Positions 17,238 to 24,744 of a stretch of 64,000 bases of DNA are shown in pieces (position 1 is the stretch's first letter; each line of letters starts with the position of its first letter). The stretch covers positions 27,866 through 91,865 of the IMG/VR virus record IMGVR_UViG_3300030117_004654; one strand, written 5' to 3'. The position numbers and the translations under genes were made by a program. The stretch comes from a virus. A model generated the notes under the pieces. It searched no databases. It saw only the letters and a list, made by a program, of their open reading frames with translations, and was not told the DNA's origin.

Positions 17238-17300
17238 GCCGTGTACGCACAGCGGGATATAAAAGGTGCAAGGCATTCATCAAATACAGGAGAAATAAAA

Positions 17301-17495
17301 ATGTTTGGAAGAAAAACAATAGCAATAGGAAATGAGCCAAAAATGACCTTAAAGGTTGGACACGATAGATATAATAATTTGATAATTAAAGAATTAAGAG
17401 TCAGCGGTGACTCAATTGATGAAGTAATTAGTCAATTAAAACAGAGCCTAGAAGAATTTAATCAAATGAAGGGAGAAATTCTTTTAGCAGAATAA
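17301..17495 (+). CDS. Small hypothetical protein
   Basis: 64 aa from the ATG at 17301 (MFGRKTIAIGNEP...), preceded by AGGAGA at good spacing. An upstream start at 17220 in the same frame is not supported by a ribosome site. Beta-beta-helix pattern ending in an amphipathic helix. No family recognised. Confidence 0.6.
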   Translation: MFGRKTIAIGNEPKMTLKVGHDRYNNLIIKELRVSGDSIDEVISQLKQSLEEFNQMKGEILLAE

Positions 17496-17518
17496 CCCTT
17501 CGGGGAATTGTTAGATTA

Positions 17519-17553
17519 CCAAAGTTAATCACAACCATATGGTATTACTTTGG
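17519..17553. promoter_or_regulatory. CATATG palindrome element, copy 4 (full form)
   Basis: CCAAAGT from 17519, ACCATATGGT at 17534-17543, ACTTTGG at 17547-17553 followed by AATATT. The right half is base-for-base identical to copy 3 through ACTTTGGAATA. About 100 bases upstream of the gene at 17654. Confidence 0.65.
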
Positions 17554-17653
17554 AATATTTACGTAGCCTCAATAATACATATAGAACAAATGCTCTTAAT
17601 GCAGGGCGGGTTAATACCGTTCTAATGGAGAAAATAAACAGGAGATGAAAAAA

Positions 17654-18190
17654 ATGGCAGATTATAGCATGACAGACGAAAAATGGAATAAGAACAAGTC
17701 TAAGGTAACTACATACCTTGAAAACAATGACTTGGGAGATATGGAAGCAGTTATTCGGTGGAACCTAAATCAAGGTGATACTGATGTTGATAACCGGAAA
17801 AGATTCTGGACAAGCATTACCACACTTTTTGGTATGCTACCGGACAGCCCAATTACCCGTGGGCGCGAATCGTCACTACCGGAAGAAGTCCAACAGACAA
17901 TCAATTCGATTGCTGTTCAATACGCAGAAGCGTTTTCTGCGCCTTTTGCGACGGACCCTCTTTTTGGTGAAATCGTTCGAAAGCATGGAAAGTCGGATTA
18001 CGCGGCTTATGATGATTCAGACGAATATGCAGAGGTATTGAAGAATTCAATGCGAAACTCTTTAACGAGTTATTACCGAAACCACATTAAGGGCAACGAT
18101 GGCCCACAGTGGGATGGTACAATGACTGACGGAATGGTAACAATTAACGTTATTTCGTCAGAATCTTCTTCACAGGAGGAAGAGGAGTAA
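17654..18190 (+). CDS. Early-region family protein, paralogue 1
   Basis: 178 aa from the ATG at 17654 (MADYSMTDEK), which has AGGAG nine bases upstream. Related to the protein at 19657-20136: both have a helical first part with Q/W-x-x-x-R-x-W-x-S-I, then a D-S/G-S-P-x-x-R-G-[RK]-x-S-x-L-P block (here PDSPITRGRESSLP), a helical second part containing L-x-x-[IV]-x-[RL]-K-H-G-K, and an acidic end EEEE. Function unknown. Palindrome copy 4 lies upstream, and each related gene sits in its own short transcription unit. Confidence 0.7.
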   Translation: MADYSMTDEKWNKNKSKVTTYLENNDLGDMEAVIRWNLNQGDTDVDNRKRFWTSITTLFGMLPDSPITRGRESSLPEEVQQTINSIAVQYAEAFSAPFATDPLFGEIVRKHGKSDYAAYDDSDEYAEVLKNSMRNSLTSYYRNHIKGNDGPQWDGTMTDGMVTINVISSESSSQEEEE

Positions 18191-18282
18191 GGGTGGTAAA
18201 ATCCGCCCTGCACCCTTTAGAGGGTTATCGGCCTTAATCACAATAGGCCGGTAACTCTCAAATTGGGGCTACGCGTTATTCT

Positions 18283-18323
18283 CCAAAGTAGAACCATATG
18301 GTCATGCATTTATGCATATGACC
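18283..18323. promoter_or_regulatory. CATATG palindrome element, copy 5, with adjacent hairpin
   Basis: CCAAAGT from 18283, ACCATATGGT at 18293-18302. Immediately overlapping is GGTCAT-GCAT-TT-ATGC-AT-ATGACC (18300-18323), which can fold as a hairpin. It precedes the small membrane protein gene. Confidence 0.6.
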
Positions 18324-18347
18324 TCAAAAATAGGGTATCTTAAAAAT

Positions 18348-18491
18348 ATGTACGAAAAACACGGCGAAAGAATTATAGAAGCATCTGTCTACATTCTATT
18401 TATTGCTGTATGTATTTATTACTTAGTAATAAATCCTGTTGAATGCACTAACCCAGATGGTTCAATGAATTCACTGTGTTATCCTCCATAA
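18348..18491 (+). CDS. Small membrane protein
   Basis: 47 aa (MYEKHGERIIEASVYI...), one hydrophobic segment at about residues 11-29, then a short tail with two Cys. An in-frame ATG at 18318 would add ten residues but lies inside the hairpin of palindrome copy 5. No family recognised. Confidence 0.45.
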   Translation: MYEKHGERIIEASVYILFIAVCIYYLVINPVECTNPDGSMNSLCYPP

Positions 18492-18500
18492 TCACTTAAT

Positions 18501-18523
18501 ACCATATGGTAATGAAAACTTTG
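18501..18523. promoter_or_regulatory. CATATG palindrome element, copy 6
   Basis: ACCATATGGT at 18501-18510, then AATGAAAACTTTG; the right arm is one base short of ACTTTGG. About 75 bases upstream of the gene at 18585. Confidence 0.6.
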
Positions 18524-18584
18524 TAACAGCACCCTAAGACATTAGACATTTTTGCCCTTAATACCCAAAGGGGGTTAACAAAAT

Positions 18585-18992
18585 ATGGAGATTGAGAAGT
18601 TTAACGAGCAAGTAGGCCGAATTAGTGAGTGGTTGGATAACATTGAGGATGATTCAATGGCGATTGCCATGCTAAGGCAACAAATTGATATTGAACCAGC
18701 AGATAACGATAAAGCCCGAAAGAAGCACATGGCAGGTTTGAAGACTTTGCTACAAATGAGCGAAAGAACTGATTTGCCCTCAGTAACTCGTTCACGCGGT
18801 CCACACCGTGAAGAGGTTTATGCTGAATCTGCAAACATCACAGAAAAAGCAGAAGCACTCTTTGAAGCCGCAGGTGCATTTATGCATAAATGGGACACCA
18901 AGGAGGAATATAGCGAGTGGTTTGTCAAGAATATCGCAGAAAGCCACCACAGACACCAAACAAAGACAGAAAACACCTCAAAGGGGGCTTAA
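18585..18992 (+). CDS. Early-region family protein, paralogue 2 (shorter)
   Basis: 135 aa (MEIEKFNEQVGRIS...). It shares the layout of the two longer relatives: helical first part, then DLPSVTRSRGPHREE in the place of the SP-x-x-RG block, then a helical part. Similarity is weak, and the acidic EEE end is replaced by a Thr/Lys tail. Function unknown. Confidence 0.6.
   Translation: MEIEKFNEQVGRISEWLDNIEDDSMAIAMLRQQIDIEPADNDKARKKHMAGLKTLLQMSERTDLPSVTRSRGPHREEVYAESANITEKAEALFEAAGAFMHKWDTKEEYSEWFVKNIAESHHRHQTKTENTSKGA
18877..18892. repeat. 16-bp perfect palindrome CATTTATGCATAAATG
   Basis: Lies within the coding sequence at 18585-18992. Shares the ATGCAT centre with the palindromes at 17224 and 18300. 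Confidence 0.45.
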
Positions 18993-19031
18993 TTGCCTCC
19001 TGACCCTTTTTAGGGTCAAAATATCTTTACC

Positions 19032-19059
19032 CCAAAGTTAGTAGATAAGACCATATGGT
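19032..19059. promoter_or_regulatory. CATATG palindrome element, copy 7
   Basis: CCAAAGTTA from 19032, then ACCATATGGT at 19050-19059 followed by TGTAAATG. Left arm as in copy 4; no ACTTTGG right arm. Confidence 0.55.
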
Positions 19060-19656
19060 TGTAAATGAAATATATGATATTTCTCCGTCAGAAGGGCTTC
19101 TTTGCCCGTTTGAAATCTAACCAATATAAAAGGGGTACTGCGAGCCACAGAAAAATAATTGTCTGAAAATATGGGGGCTAAACTAAAGGTACGGCCCAAT
19201 TGACATATACGATATAGGATAGTATATCTGATAAGTATAATGATATATGATATTAAGATACTATACCACCCGCACAACATTAGAGTGCTTCTACCGGAGT
19301 ATTTACATGGGAGAGCCTTTTGTAAAATAAACAAAAGAATCTTTTAACCTAAAATGGCTGAGTGAAAAGATGAGATGAGAAGTTCAAATATGCCCTTCGC
19401 ACGTTCAAACTACATATTATCTCCTACATTTTGTACACGATAACGATGAAGTTCATACGCATTATGATGAAGATATTACGAAGAATAGGCTAAAGGTTAT
19501 TCTCTAATTATCATTATTATCAAATGATGTTTAAACTAAACCTTCATATACTCTACTATGGATGCAGACTTGCCCCGCAGGGGCCAATCAATACATAAGG
19601 ATTAAAACAAGATATAGAATTAAATTGATTGTATTTTTGAAACAAAGGTGAAGAAA
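19060..19656. other. Intergenic region with no clear gene
   Basis: Contains AT-rich stretches with repeated GATATA/TATATGATAT sequence near 19206-19255 and TAATTATCA at 19505-19513. A frame of 42 codons (19379-19507) reads like protein (HYDEDITKNRLKVIL at its end) but is preceded by ATG-AGA-TGA, so it is broken or recoded. A minus-strand frame across 19038-19334 lacks a ribosome site and looks like chance. Confidence 0.4.
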
Positions 19657-20136
19657 ATGGAAGGTTGGACAGCAAGAACAGAAGAAGTAAGCGATTTTAT
19701 TGCAACTGAAGGATTTGACGAGCAATTGCGACAAGTTATTCAGTTCCAATTAAATTTTGGAAATGAGAACCCCGCACAACAAGAGCGAGTTTGGGACAGT
19801 ATTAAGTCTATGATTCGTGGATTGGATGGTTCTCCTGTAAGAAGAGGAAAGAAGAGCAATTTGCCTGCAAGTGTAAATGTAGCAGTTGACCAAGTTTGTG
19901 CTGAAGTGGCATCACTTCATGCAAACCTATTTGACAGCAATCCGCTACTACAAGCAGTATTGCTAAAACACGGAAAAGCCGGTGGCGGTTCATACGAAAG
20001 TGGGGCTTCATACGGTAAAGCAGTTAGCAAGAAAACTCGTACTCTTCTAAAGAAGATGTATGCAGAAGATTCATGGAACGGTGAATACAGTGGTTTAACC
20101 GCTACTGTCGCTATTTCCCATGATGAAGAAGAGTGA
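19657..20136 (+). CDS. Early-region family protein, paralogue 3
   Basis: 159 aa from the ATG at 19657 (MEGWTARTEE), with AAAGGTGA upstream. Shows the family signature most clearly: RVWDSIKSMIRGLDGSP, then VRRGKKSNLP, then VLLKHGKAGGG and an acidic end HDEEE. Helical, soluble, no catalytic motif. See paralogue 1 at 17654. Possible host-takeover protein, by position only. Confidence 0.7.
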   Translation: MEGWTARTEEVSDFIATEGFDEQLRQVIQFQLNFGNENPAQQERVWDSIKSMIRGLDGSPVRRGKKSNLPASVNVAVDQVCAEVASLHANLFDSNPLLQAVLLKHGKAGGGSYESGASYGKAVSKKTRTLLKKMYAEDSWNGEYSGLTATVAISHDEEE

Positions 20137-20687
20137 ATTAAAAACTCATTCTAAAACTGATTGATTGATGACGTAACGGGGGATAGTAGGGGTTTGGCTT
20201 TCGGGTCATTATCCCTGCTATTCCCCTAATTTTTATTTAACATATCATTAAAATGATATTAATCTTTTTCTAAATGTTACAAAAGCAGATGGGGTCGCGC
20301 CCTATAACCTACGAGCCGATTCCCCATATTGAGCAAACAGTGATTATTTCCATTATTCTCAATGTTTTCATAGAGTGAAAAAAACAAATTGATGGGGATA
20401 AGGCATAGTATCTTATACATTTTGTTTATTATTTATTATTTTTATTATTATCAATACTACTACTACTTGAACACCCTCAATCTCACAGACACAGAAAGAC
20501 ACACCCCCTGATAATTATGATAATCGAGAATCGAGAGGTATCTGCTACAAAATGCACACGATAATGGGGGTTTTCGTACACATATTGTCATTATCACGGC
20601 CTGTAATAATTTGATAATTACCAAACCGGATATGACTTTTCACTTAATCAAATTAATTTAATACAGAAATAAAAGGAGAAATGAAAG
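20137..20687. other. AT-rich intergenic region, possible replication origin
   Basis: No gene seen. Contains a T/A-rich low-complexity tract around 20420-20460, a tandem TGATAAT-TA-TGATAAT followed by CGAGAATCGAG at 20509-20535, and another TGATAATTA at 20612-20620. AT-rich tract plus short repeats next to a strand switch region fits an origin, but there is no direct evidence. Confidence 0.35.
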
Positions 20688-21236
20688 ATGACAAAACATT
20701 GGATGACAAAGAAAGCAATTGTGGTTATGTTTGAAATTAAACCTAGCCATTTAGATAAACTAAGAAAGAATGGCGCAGTTAGAACAAGATATGTTCCTCG
20801 TAAAGAAGGACAACGTGGGCGAAATCCATTAGTGTTTAATTGTGCAGATGTAAAGGCTTTTCTAAAAATGGATAAAGATGTAAGAAAGGTTACACTTAAT
20901 ATCAGCAAACATAGAAAGGCTTTAGGAGAAAAATCTTTGAAAGGTTCAAAGGATTTAGATGATGCAATAAACGATTTTAATAAATCTCATTGGCACTATA
21001 AAAAAGATAACTCAGCATGGGACAGTCTTAAAAAGATGCCTGAAGAAATGGTAAATCATCCTAAACATTATAATCCCGGAAAGATTGAAGTTATTGATGC
21101 AATTGAAGATTGGCGTCTTGACTTTAATGAAGGAAATGTAATTAAATATATTGTTCGTGCAAAACGCAAAAATAATAGAAAGCAAGATTTACAAAAGGCT
21201 CTTTGGTATATCCAAAGAATGCTAGATAATTTGTGA
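20688..21236 (+). CDS. HTH-DUF3310 fusion protein
   Basis: 182 aa with AAGGAG before the ATG. Residues 1-62 look like a winged/MerR-type DNA-binding unit (KKAIVVMFEIKPSHLDKLRK, then CADVKAFL). Residues about 120-182 match the phage DUF3310 family: VNHPKHYN, IEVIDAIEDW, NVIKYIVRAKRK, and DLQKALWYIQR. DUF3310 is widespread in tailed viruses and often annotated, without proof, as nucleotide kinase-like. Two domains joined suggest DNA-targeted action or autoregulation. First gene of the plus arm. Confidence 0.75.
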   Translation: MTKHWMTKKAIVVMFEIKPSHLDKLRKNGAVRTRYVPRKEGQRGRNPLVFNCADVKAFLKMDKDVRKVTLNISKHRKALGEKSLKGSKDLDDAINDFNKSHWHYKKDNSAWDSLKKMPEEMVNHPKHYNPGKIEVIDAIEDWRLDFNEGNVIKYIVRAKRKNNRKQDLQKALWYIQRMLDNL

Positions 21237-21642
21237 TTCATCTACGAAGGTAGGTGTGTTCCACGATGTTTTTTATAAAAGGCGAAAGTAAGAGAAATCC
21301 ATTTATGAGTATTTCGATGACCTACTGATAGTAACCTTAGTATTAAACAGTTAAAACCAATAAGGGGATTGGATAATAAGTGATTGTCGCCCCATAGTTA
21401 TGAGATAGTATCAAATATCTACGGACAACCTTCGCGGAACAAATTAAATTCTAGGGGTAATTCGGGAGAGTAGGGTGAAATAAAGTTCGGCCCGTATGAT
21501 GTGTTCCCTACACAGAATTCATGTTAATTACCCCTTTTGTTTGTTAATAATTTGGTTGCCCGGCAAATTTAACAAACTAGTCCTGAGCAAAGAATAGAGC
21601 GAAATATTCTTTTTAGACGATAAAAGGCTCAATCCCATTCAT
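21237..21642. other. Intergenic region before the tRNA cluster
   Basis: About 400 bases with no open frame that looks coding. Moderately structured, with several G-rich and C-rich runs (GGGGATTGG, CGCCCCATAG, ACCCCTTTTG). A non-coding RNA or tRNA leader is possible; I cannot assign a family. Confidence 0.35.
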
Positions 21643-21716
21643 GGGCCATTGGCGCAGTTAGGTAGCGCAACGGGCTTTTAACCCGTTGGTCAAGGGTTCG
21701 AATCCCTTATGGCCCG
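21643..21716 (+). tRNA. tRNA-Lys (anticodon TTT)
   Basis: A complete cloverleaf: acceptor GGGCCAT pairs with ATGGCCC, D arm GCGC...GCGC, anticodon stem ACGGG/CCCGT around CTTTTAA, T arm AAGGG-TTCGAAT-CCCTT, discriminator G. No CCA encoded, as usual for archaeal tRNA genes. Reads AAA/AAG, very common in this genome. Confidence 0.93.
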
Positions 21717-21758
21717 TTATATTCATTTGTCAAACAAAGACATTAAAATAAACAAAAG

Positions 21759-21841
21759 GCGGGATTTCAGAGTTTGGCCAAATGAGCAGGACTTAAGATT
21801 CTGTGCGAAATGCTTCGTGGGTTCAAATCCCACTCCCGCCA
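21759..21841 (+). tRNA. tRNA-Leu (anticodon TAA), long variable arm
   Basis: Acceptor GCGGGAT pairs imperfectly with TCCCGC; anticodon loop CTTAAGA; a long variable arm (TGCGAAATGC) marks a type II tRNA; T arm GTGGG-TTCAAAT-CCCAC. No encoded CCA. Reads TTA, a favoured Leu codon here. Confidence 0.9.
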
Positions 21842-21845
21842 CTTT

Positions 21846-21919
21846 GGGCAATTAGTGTAGTCTGGAAATCACTTTGGCCTTCTAAGCCGAAAACAGGGGT
21901 TCGAATCCTCTATTGCCCG
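21846..21919 (+). tRNA. tRNA-Arg (anticodon TCT)
   Basis: Acceptor GGGCAAT pairs with ATTGCCC; anticodon stem TTGGC/GCCGA around CTTCTAA; T loop TTCGAAT; discriminator G, no CCA. Reads AGA, the dominant Arg codon in the viral genes. Only four bases follow the Leu tRNA, so the two are probably co-transcribed. Confidence 0.92.
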
Positions 21920-21951
21920 CCTTATTCAATAAAACAAAAGGAGATATAAAA

Positions 21952-22176
21952 ATGAAGAAAAAAGATATGAAAAAAATGATAGAAGAAATAGAGCGGCTTG
22001 GTGTCCTTGTTAAGGACTTTGAGTTAAGTAAACACATTAAGTTGTGGATAGAAAATAAAAACACAGGAACTATTAAATTAGTTACTGTGTCTGCCACACC
22101 AAAATGTAAAGGAAAATATGCATTAGTAAAATCTAGTGTTAGAAAAGTATTTAGAAAAATAGGTGAAGAAATATGA
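21952..22176 (+). CDS. Small basic protein, possibly HicA-like
   Basis: 74 aa from the ATG at 21952, with AAAGGAGA upstream. A helix (KKMIEEIERLGVLVK) is followed by beta strands and VKSSVRKVFRKIGEEI; this helix-strand-strand-strand-helix order recalls HicA/YcfA double-stranded-RNA-binding folds, but the usual catalytic His is not obvious. No partner antitoxin is recognised. Confidence 0.5.
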   Translation: MKKKDMKKMIEEIERLGVLVKDFELSKHIKLWIENKNTGTIKLVTVSATPKCKGKYALVKSSVRKVFRKIGEEI

Positions 22177-22406
22177 AAGAACAAGATGAACAAATGACGA
22201 AGTTTGATATGGTAACAAAGAACCAAAAGAAGAAGTATGAAAATGAAATTGAATATAGAGAAGAATTAGGCGCGTGTAAAGGTGGACTTGAAGCGGCCTA
22301 TGAAATTTTTATGGTGAATCCATCATCAATGAATTTTAGTATTCTAGAATCAAAGATGATGCGATATCAGAATATTACTTGCAATTGTTATTATGGAGAT
22401 GAGTAA
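22173..22406 (+). CDS. Small hypothetical protein
   Basis: 77 aa (MKEQDEQMTKFDM...), helical, with two Cys near its end. ATGA overlap with the upstream gene. Function unknown. Confidence 0.6.
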   Translation: MKEQDEQMTKFDMVTKNQKKKYENEIEYREELGACKGGLEAAYEIFMVNPSSMNFSILESKMMRYQNITCNCYYGDE

Positions 22407-22407
22407 T

Positions 22408-22719
22408 ATGACAGGAAGAAAAATGTATTTTGGTGTAAGTAGTTTAATTGGTGGCGGTGTATTTTATTTTAACATTGAACAAGTTTCAACAGTTAGAATT
22501 GTGCATTGTCATAAGGAATCAAAGATGTTTCAAACGTATTTAGAAATGTGTGAAGATAAAGGTATTGAACCTTGTAAGAATGTGTATTTCTTAAATGTTG
22601 GTGCAAAGGGCGCAAAAGAAAGTTTTTTGATTAGTGATACAAAACGAAAGACTTTAATTAAAAAGATGAAACACGTAATGTTTGAATTGCCTACTGAATA
22701 TGGAGATGAGGAAGAATGA
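22408..22719 (+). CDS. Hypothetical protein
   Basis: 103 aa from the ATG at 22408 (MTGRKMYFGV), nine bases after GGAG; in-frame ATGs at 22393 and 22399 are closer to or within the ribosome site. Beta-rich first half, ends GDEEE. Function unknown. Confidence 0.6.
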   Translation: MTGRKMYFGVSSLIGGGVFYFNIEQVSTVRIVHCHKESKMFQTYLEMCEDKGIEPCKNVYFLNVGAKGAKESFLISDTKRKTLIKKMKHVMFELPTEYGDEEE

Positions 22720-22880
22720 GTATTGAAGAACAATATGATGATATGTTAGATGATTGTTGGGGAGAAATTAATATTTGTGGCATGATGTGGTGTGCCTCAA
22801 CAGTTTTGAAGAGAGTAGACCCAATTGCATATAGAGTTGGATTAGCAGATTATGAATCTTTCTTGGAGGAAGAAGAATGA
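22716..22880 (+). CDS. Small acidic protein
   Basis: 54 aa (MSIEEQYDDMLDD...), ending LEEEE, with ATGA overlaps at both ends. Contains CGMMWC. Function unknown. Confidence 0.55.
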   Translation: MSIEEQYDDMLDDCWGEINICGMMWCASTVLKRVDPIAYRVGLADYESFLEEEE

Positions 22881-23035
22881 ATGCACCAACAGAAGAAAGG
22901 TTTTTGATAGAGTTTGCAAAACTTATTGATTCCTATGGGGGCGTAATTGATTATGAATTTAATCTTGGTACATTCTGGTGGGAAAATGAACACGGTCAAG
23001 TTTACACAATGATAATTCAAGGATTGGATGAGTAA
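22877..23035 (+). CDS. Small hypothetical protein
   Basis: 52 aa (MNAPTEERFLIEF...), a helix followed by beta strands with Trp-Trp. Start overlaps the upstream stop; stop shares a base with the next start. Confidence 0.55.
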   Translation: MNAPTEERFLIEFAKLIDSYGGVIDYEFNLGTFWWENEHGQVYTMIIQGLDE

Positions 23036-23193
23036 TGCTAGAAAAGTTAGAGAAAGTAGAAAATAAATGGATGACAATGCGTGAGTATTTATCACCAAGT
23101 CAACGTAGATATTGGAAAGAAAGTTTCCTAAATAAGACAGTTCTAGAAGTTAGAAATGAAATAAAGAGACATTTAAAGAGGAATAAGAAATGA
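23035..23193 (+). CDS. Small basic helical protein
   Basis: 52 aa (MLEKLEKVENKWM...), Lys/Arg-rich end. Tight overlaps with both neighbours. Function unknown. Confidence 0.55.
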   Translation: MLEKLEKVENKWMTMREYLSPSQRRYWKESFLNKTVLEVRNEIKRHLKRNKK

Positions 23194-23762
23194 ATATATT
23201 TGTATTACATAAAGATGCAACAGAAGCGGCTAATTATATGTTGGATAAACATATTGTAAAAATGCCAACAGAAACAATGCAGATGATGTGTACTAATCTA
23301 GCCCATCTAGGTTATACAGGTTGGTTGCCAATGAAGTCAGTAATGCTTAATCATCCATCAACTATTTGGATGAGGCAAAGTTACGGTAATTGGTTATGGT
23401 GTATTGAACACCTAGAATCAATGCTTAACAATTATACTCATACCTATGATAAGATTCATATGGTTGAAAAACATTGGGATAAAATGTCTGATGATGTTTA
23501 TGCATTTTTGCTTGAAGAATATCATGCAGATGAAAATGAAGATTATGAACCAACACCATTTGCTATGGCTATGCCTGATAAATACAGAAATGATGATGTA
23601 GTCAAAGCCTATCGTGATTATTACTTAGGTGATAAGTGGGAATTTGCTACATGGAAAGCAAGAAGAATTCCTGATTGGTGGCCGCATGACCATATTCAAA
23701 ATAAAAAACAAGAAATGCTTGACAAGTTTAATAAGCAATTTGGCGCGAGTGTGAAACTATGA
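23190..23762 (+). CDS. Pyrimidine-dimer DNA glycosylase-like protein
   Basis: 190 aa. The pattern MNIFVLHKDATEAANYMLDK, HIVKM-x-x-ET, NHPSTIWMRQS-x-x-N-W, FAMAMPDKYR and a final WKARRIPDWW is the layout of the phage family related to T4 endonuclease V-type pyrimidine-dimer glycosylases. Such enzymes cut the glycosidic bond at UV-induced dimers and start base excision repair, useful to a virus in sunlit water. Length fits the family. Overlaps both neighbours by four bases. The exact biochemical activity is inferred from family. Confidence 0.72.
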   Translation: MNIFVLHKDATEAANYMLDKHIVKMPTETMQMMCTNLAHLGYTGWLPMKSVMLNHPSTIWMRQSYGNWLWCIEHLESMLNNYTHTYDKIHMVEKHWDKMSDDVYAFLLEEYHADENEDYEPTPFAMAMPDKYRNDDVVKAYRDYYLGDKWEFATWKARRIPDWWPHDHIQNKKQEMLDKFNKQFGASVKL

Positions 23763-23929
23763 GATATGGAAGAATTGTAACATTTAAAATTGAGTCAAAT
23801 GATTTGAAGGATTTGAAAGCCTTTATTTCTGGACTAAAGGGATATGCCGAAGGTAACATAATTAACCGTAGGACTAATATTTCTTATATAACAGAAGAAC
23901 CTTGTGTAGAAAGGAGAGATGAAGAATGA
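23759..23929 (+). CDS. Small hypothetical protein
   Basis: 56 aa (MRYGRIVTFKIES...), beta strand, helix, beta strand, acidic end RDEE. ATGA overlaps on both sides. Confidence 0.55.
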   Translation: MRYGRIVTFKIESNDLKDLKAFISGLKGYAEGNIINRRTNISYITEEPCVERRDEE

Positions 23930-24027
23930 TTGAATGTATAGTATGTAGAGAATTAACCTTCAGCATAGACGAAGAAATATGTCTGAAGTGTGGAAGTAGT
24001 ATGAATTTATGGAGTGAAGAAAAATGA
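23926..24027 (+). CDS. Micro zinc ribbon protein
   Basis: 33 aa (MIECIVCRELTFSIDEEICLKC is too long to be chance for zinc ligands: C4-x2-C7 and C19-x2-C22). Four-base overlaps at both ends. Probably a one-finger metal-binding peptide. Confidence 0.55.
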   Translation: MIECIVCRELTFSIDEEICLKCGSSMNLWSEEK

Positions 24028-24248
24028 AGCCACATGAAAAGATTGAAGAGATGATTAAGAACGCAGAAAAGAAAGTCCATGCCGGAGAATGGTTGAGAAT
24101 TGAACAAGTTAGAACACTAATGAACCAATTTGGTATTTGGATGATTGAAAGAGAACAAGAGGAATTGAAAAACCTCAAGCATAATATATTGGAAGATATA
24201 CGACAAATAGGTGAAAAAGAATATAGAACATTGGGGGAAGAAGAATGA
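24024..24248 (+). CDS. Small helical protein
   Basis: 74 aa (MKPHEKIEEMIKNA...), almost entirely helical and charged, ending LGEEE. Function unknown. Confidence 0.6.
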   Translation: MKPHEKIEEMIKNAEKKVHAGEWLRIEQVRTLMNQFGIWMIEREQEELKNLKHNILEDIRQIGEKEYRTLGEEE

Positions 24249-24589
24249 AAGATTATGAAAAGAAATTTGATTATAGTGAACTAAGTGATGAGTTAGATAA
24301 ATCTGTAATGGATTCAGACTTGCCGGAAGAAGCAAAGAATTTTCTATTTGATTTGAATGGTGATGTGCTAGAATATACACAAGCCTATGAAGATTTTCTA
24401 GTAAATTCTACTAAAGAAGAATTGCTTGGTTTTGTGCGAGGATTTGATAATATGATGATTTTATATTTTGAATCTGTATTACTAGAATTGGGAATTGATT
24501 ATTTTCAAGCACCATTTCCCCTACATTTCTATAATATATCTATGGGAAATGATATTATTGAGAAATGGCATGGAAGTGAAGAAGAATGA
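24245..24589 (+). CDS. Acidic hypothetical protein
   Basis: 114 aa (MKDYEKKFDYSEL...), acidic and helical, ending GSEEE. Function unknown. Confidence 0.6.
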   Translation: MKDYEKKFDYSELSDELDKSVMDSDLPEEAKNFLFDLNGDVLEYTQAYEDFLVNSTKEELLGFVRGFDNMMILYFESVLLELGIDYFQAPFPLHFYNISMGNDIIEKWHGSEEE

Positions 24590-24744
24590 GAATTAATTTA
24601 GAAGGAGATTACCTAGAAATAGGTATATTCGGGATGGTACTAATCGGCATCCTTGAATTAGCATTTTGGGGTTGGATGTTTAGAATCGGCTCAAAACGAT
24701 TAGGACAAATTTATAAAATAATGGAGAGTGATGAAAGTGAGTGA
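24586..24744 (+). CDS. Small membrane protein
   Basis: 52 aa (MRINLEGDYLEIG...). One hydrophobic segment at about residues 11-32 (IGIFGMVLIGILELAFWGW). Overlaps the next gene by 14 bases. Confidence 0.55.
   Translation: MRINLEGDYLEIGIFGMVLIGILELAFWGWMFRIGSKRLGQIYKIMESDESE

Noticed and set aside
17220-17300. Upstream extension of the gene at 17301
   Set aside because: No ribosome site before 17220, while AGGAGA sits correctly before 17301; the extension also overlaps a palindrome.
17207-17335. 42-codon basic frame overlapping the gene at 17301
   Set aside because: Overlaps the better supported gene and its ribosome site; no independent support.
19038-19334. 98-codon minus-strand frame
   Set aside because: No ribosome site, unusual composition, overlaps palindrome copy 7 and no neighbour in the same orientation.
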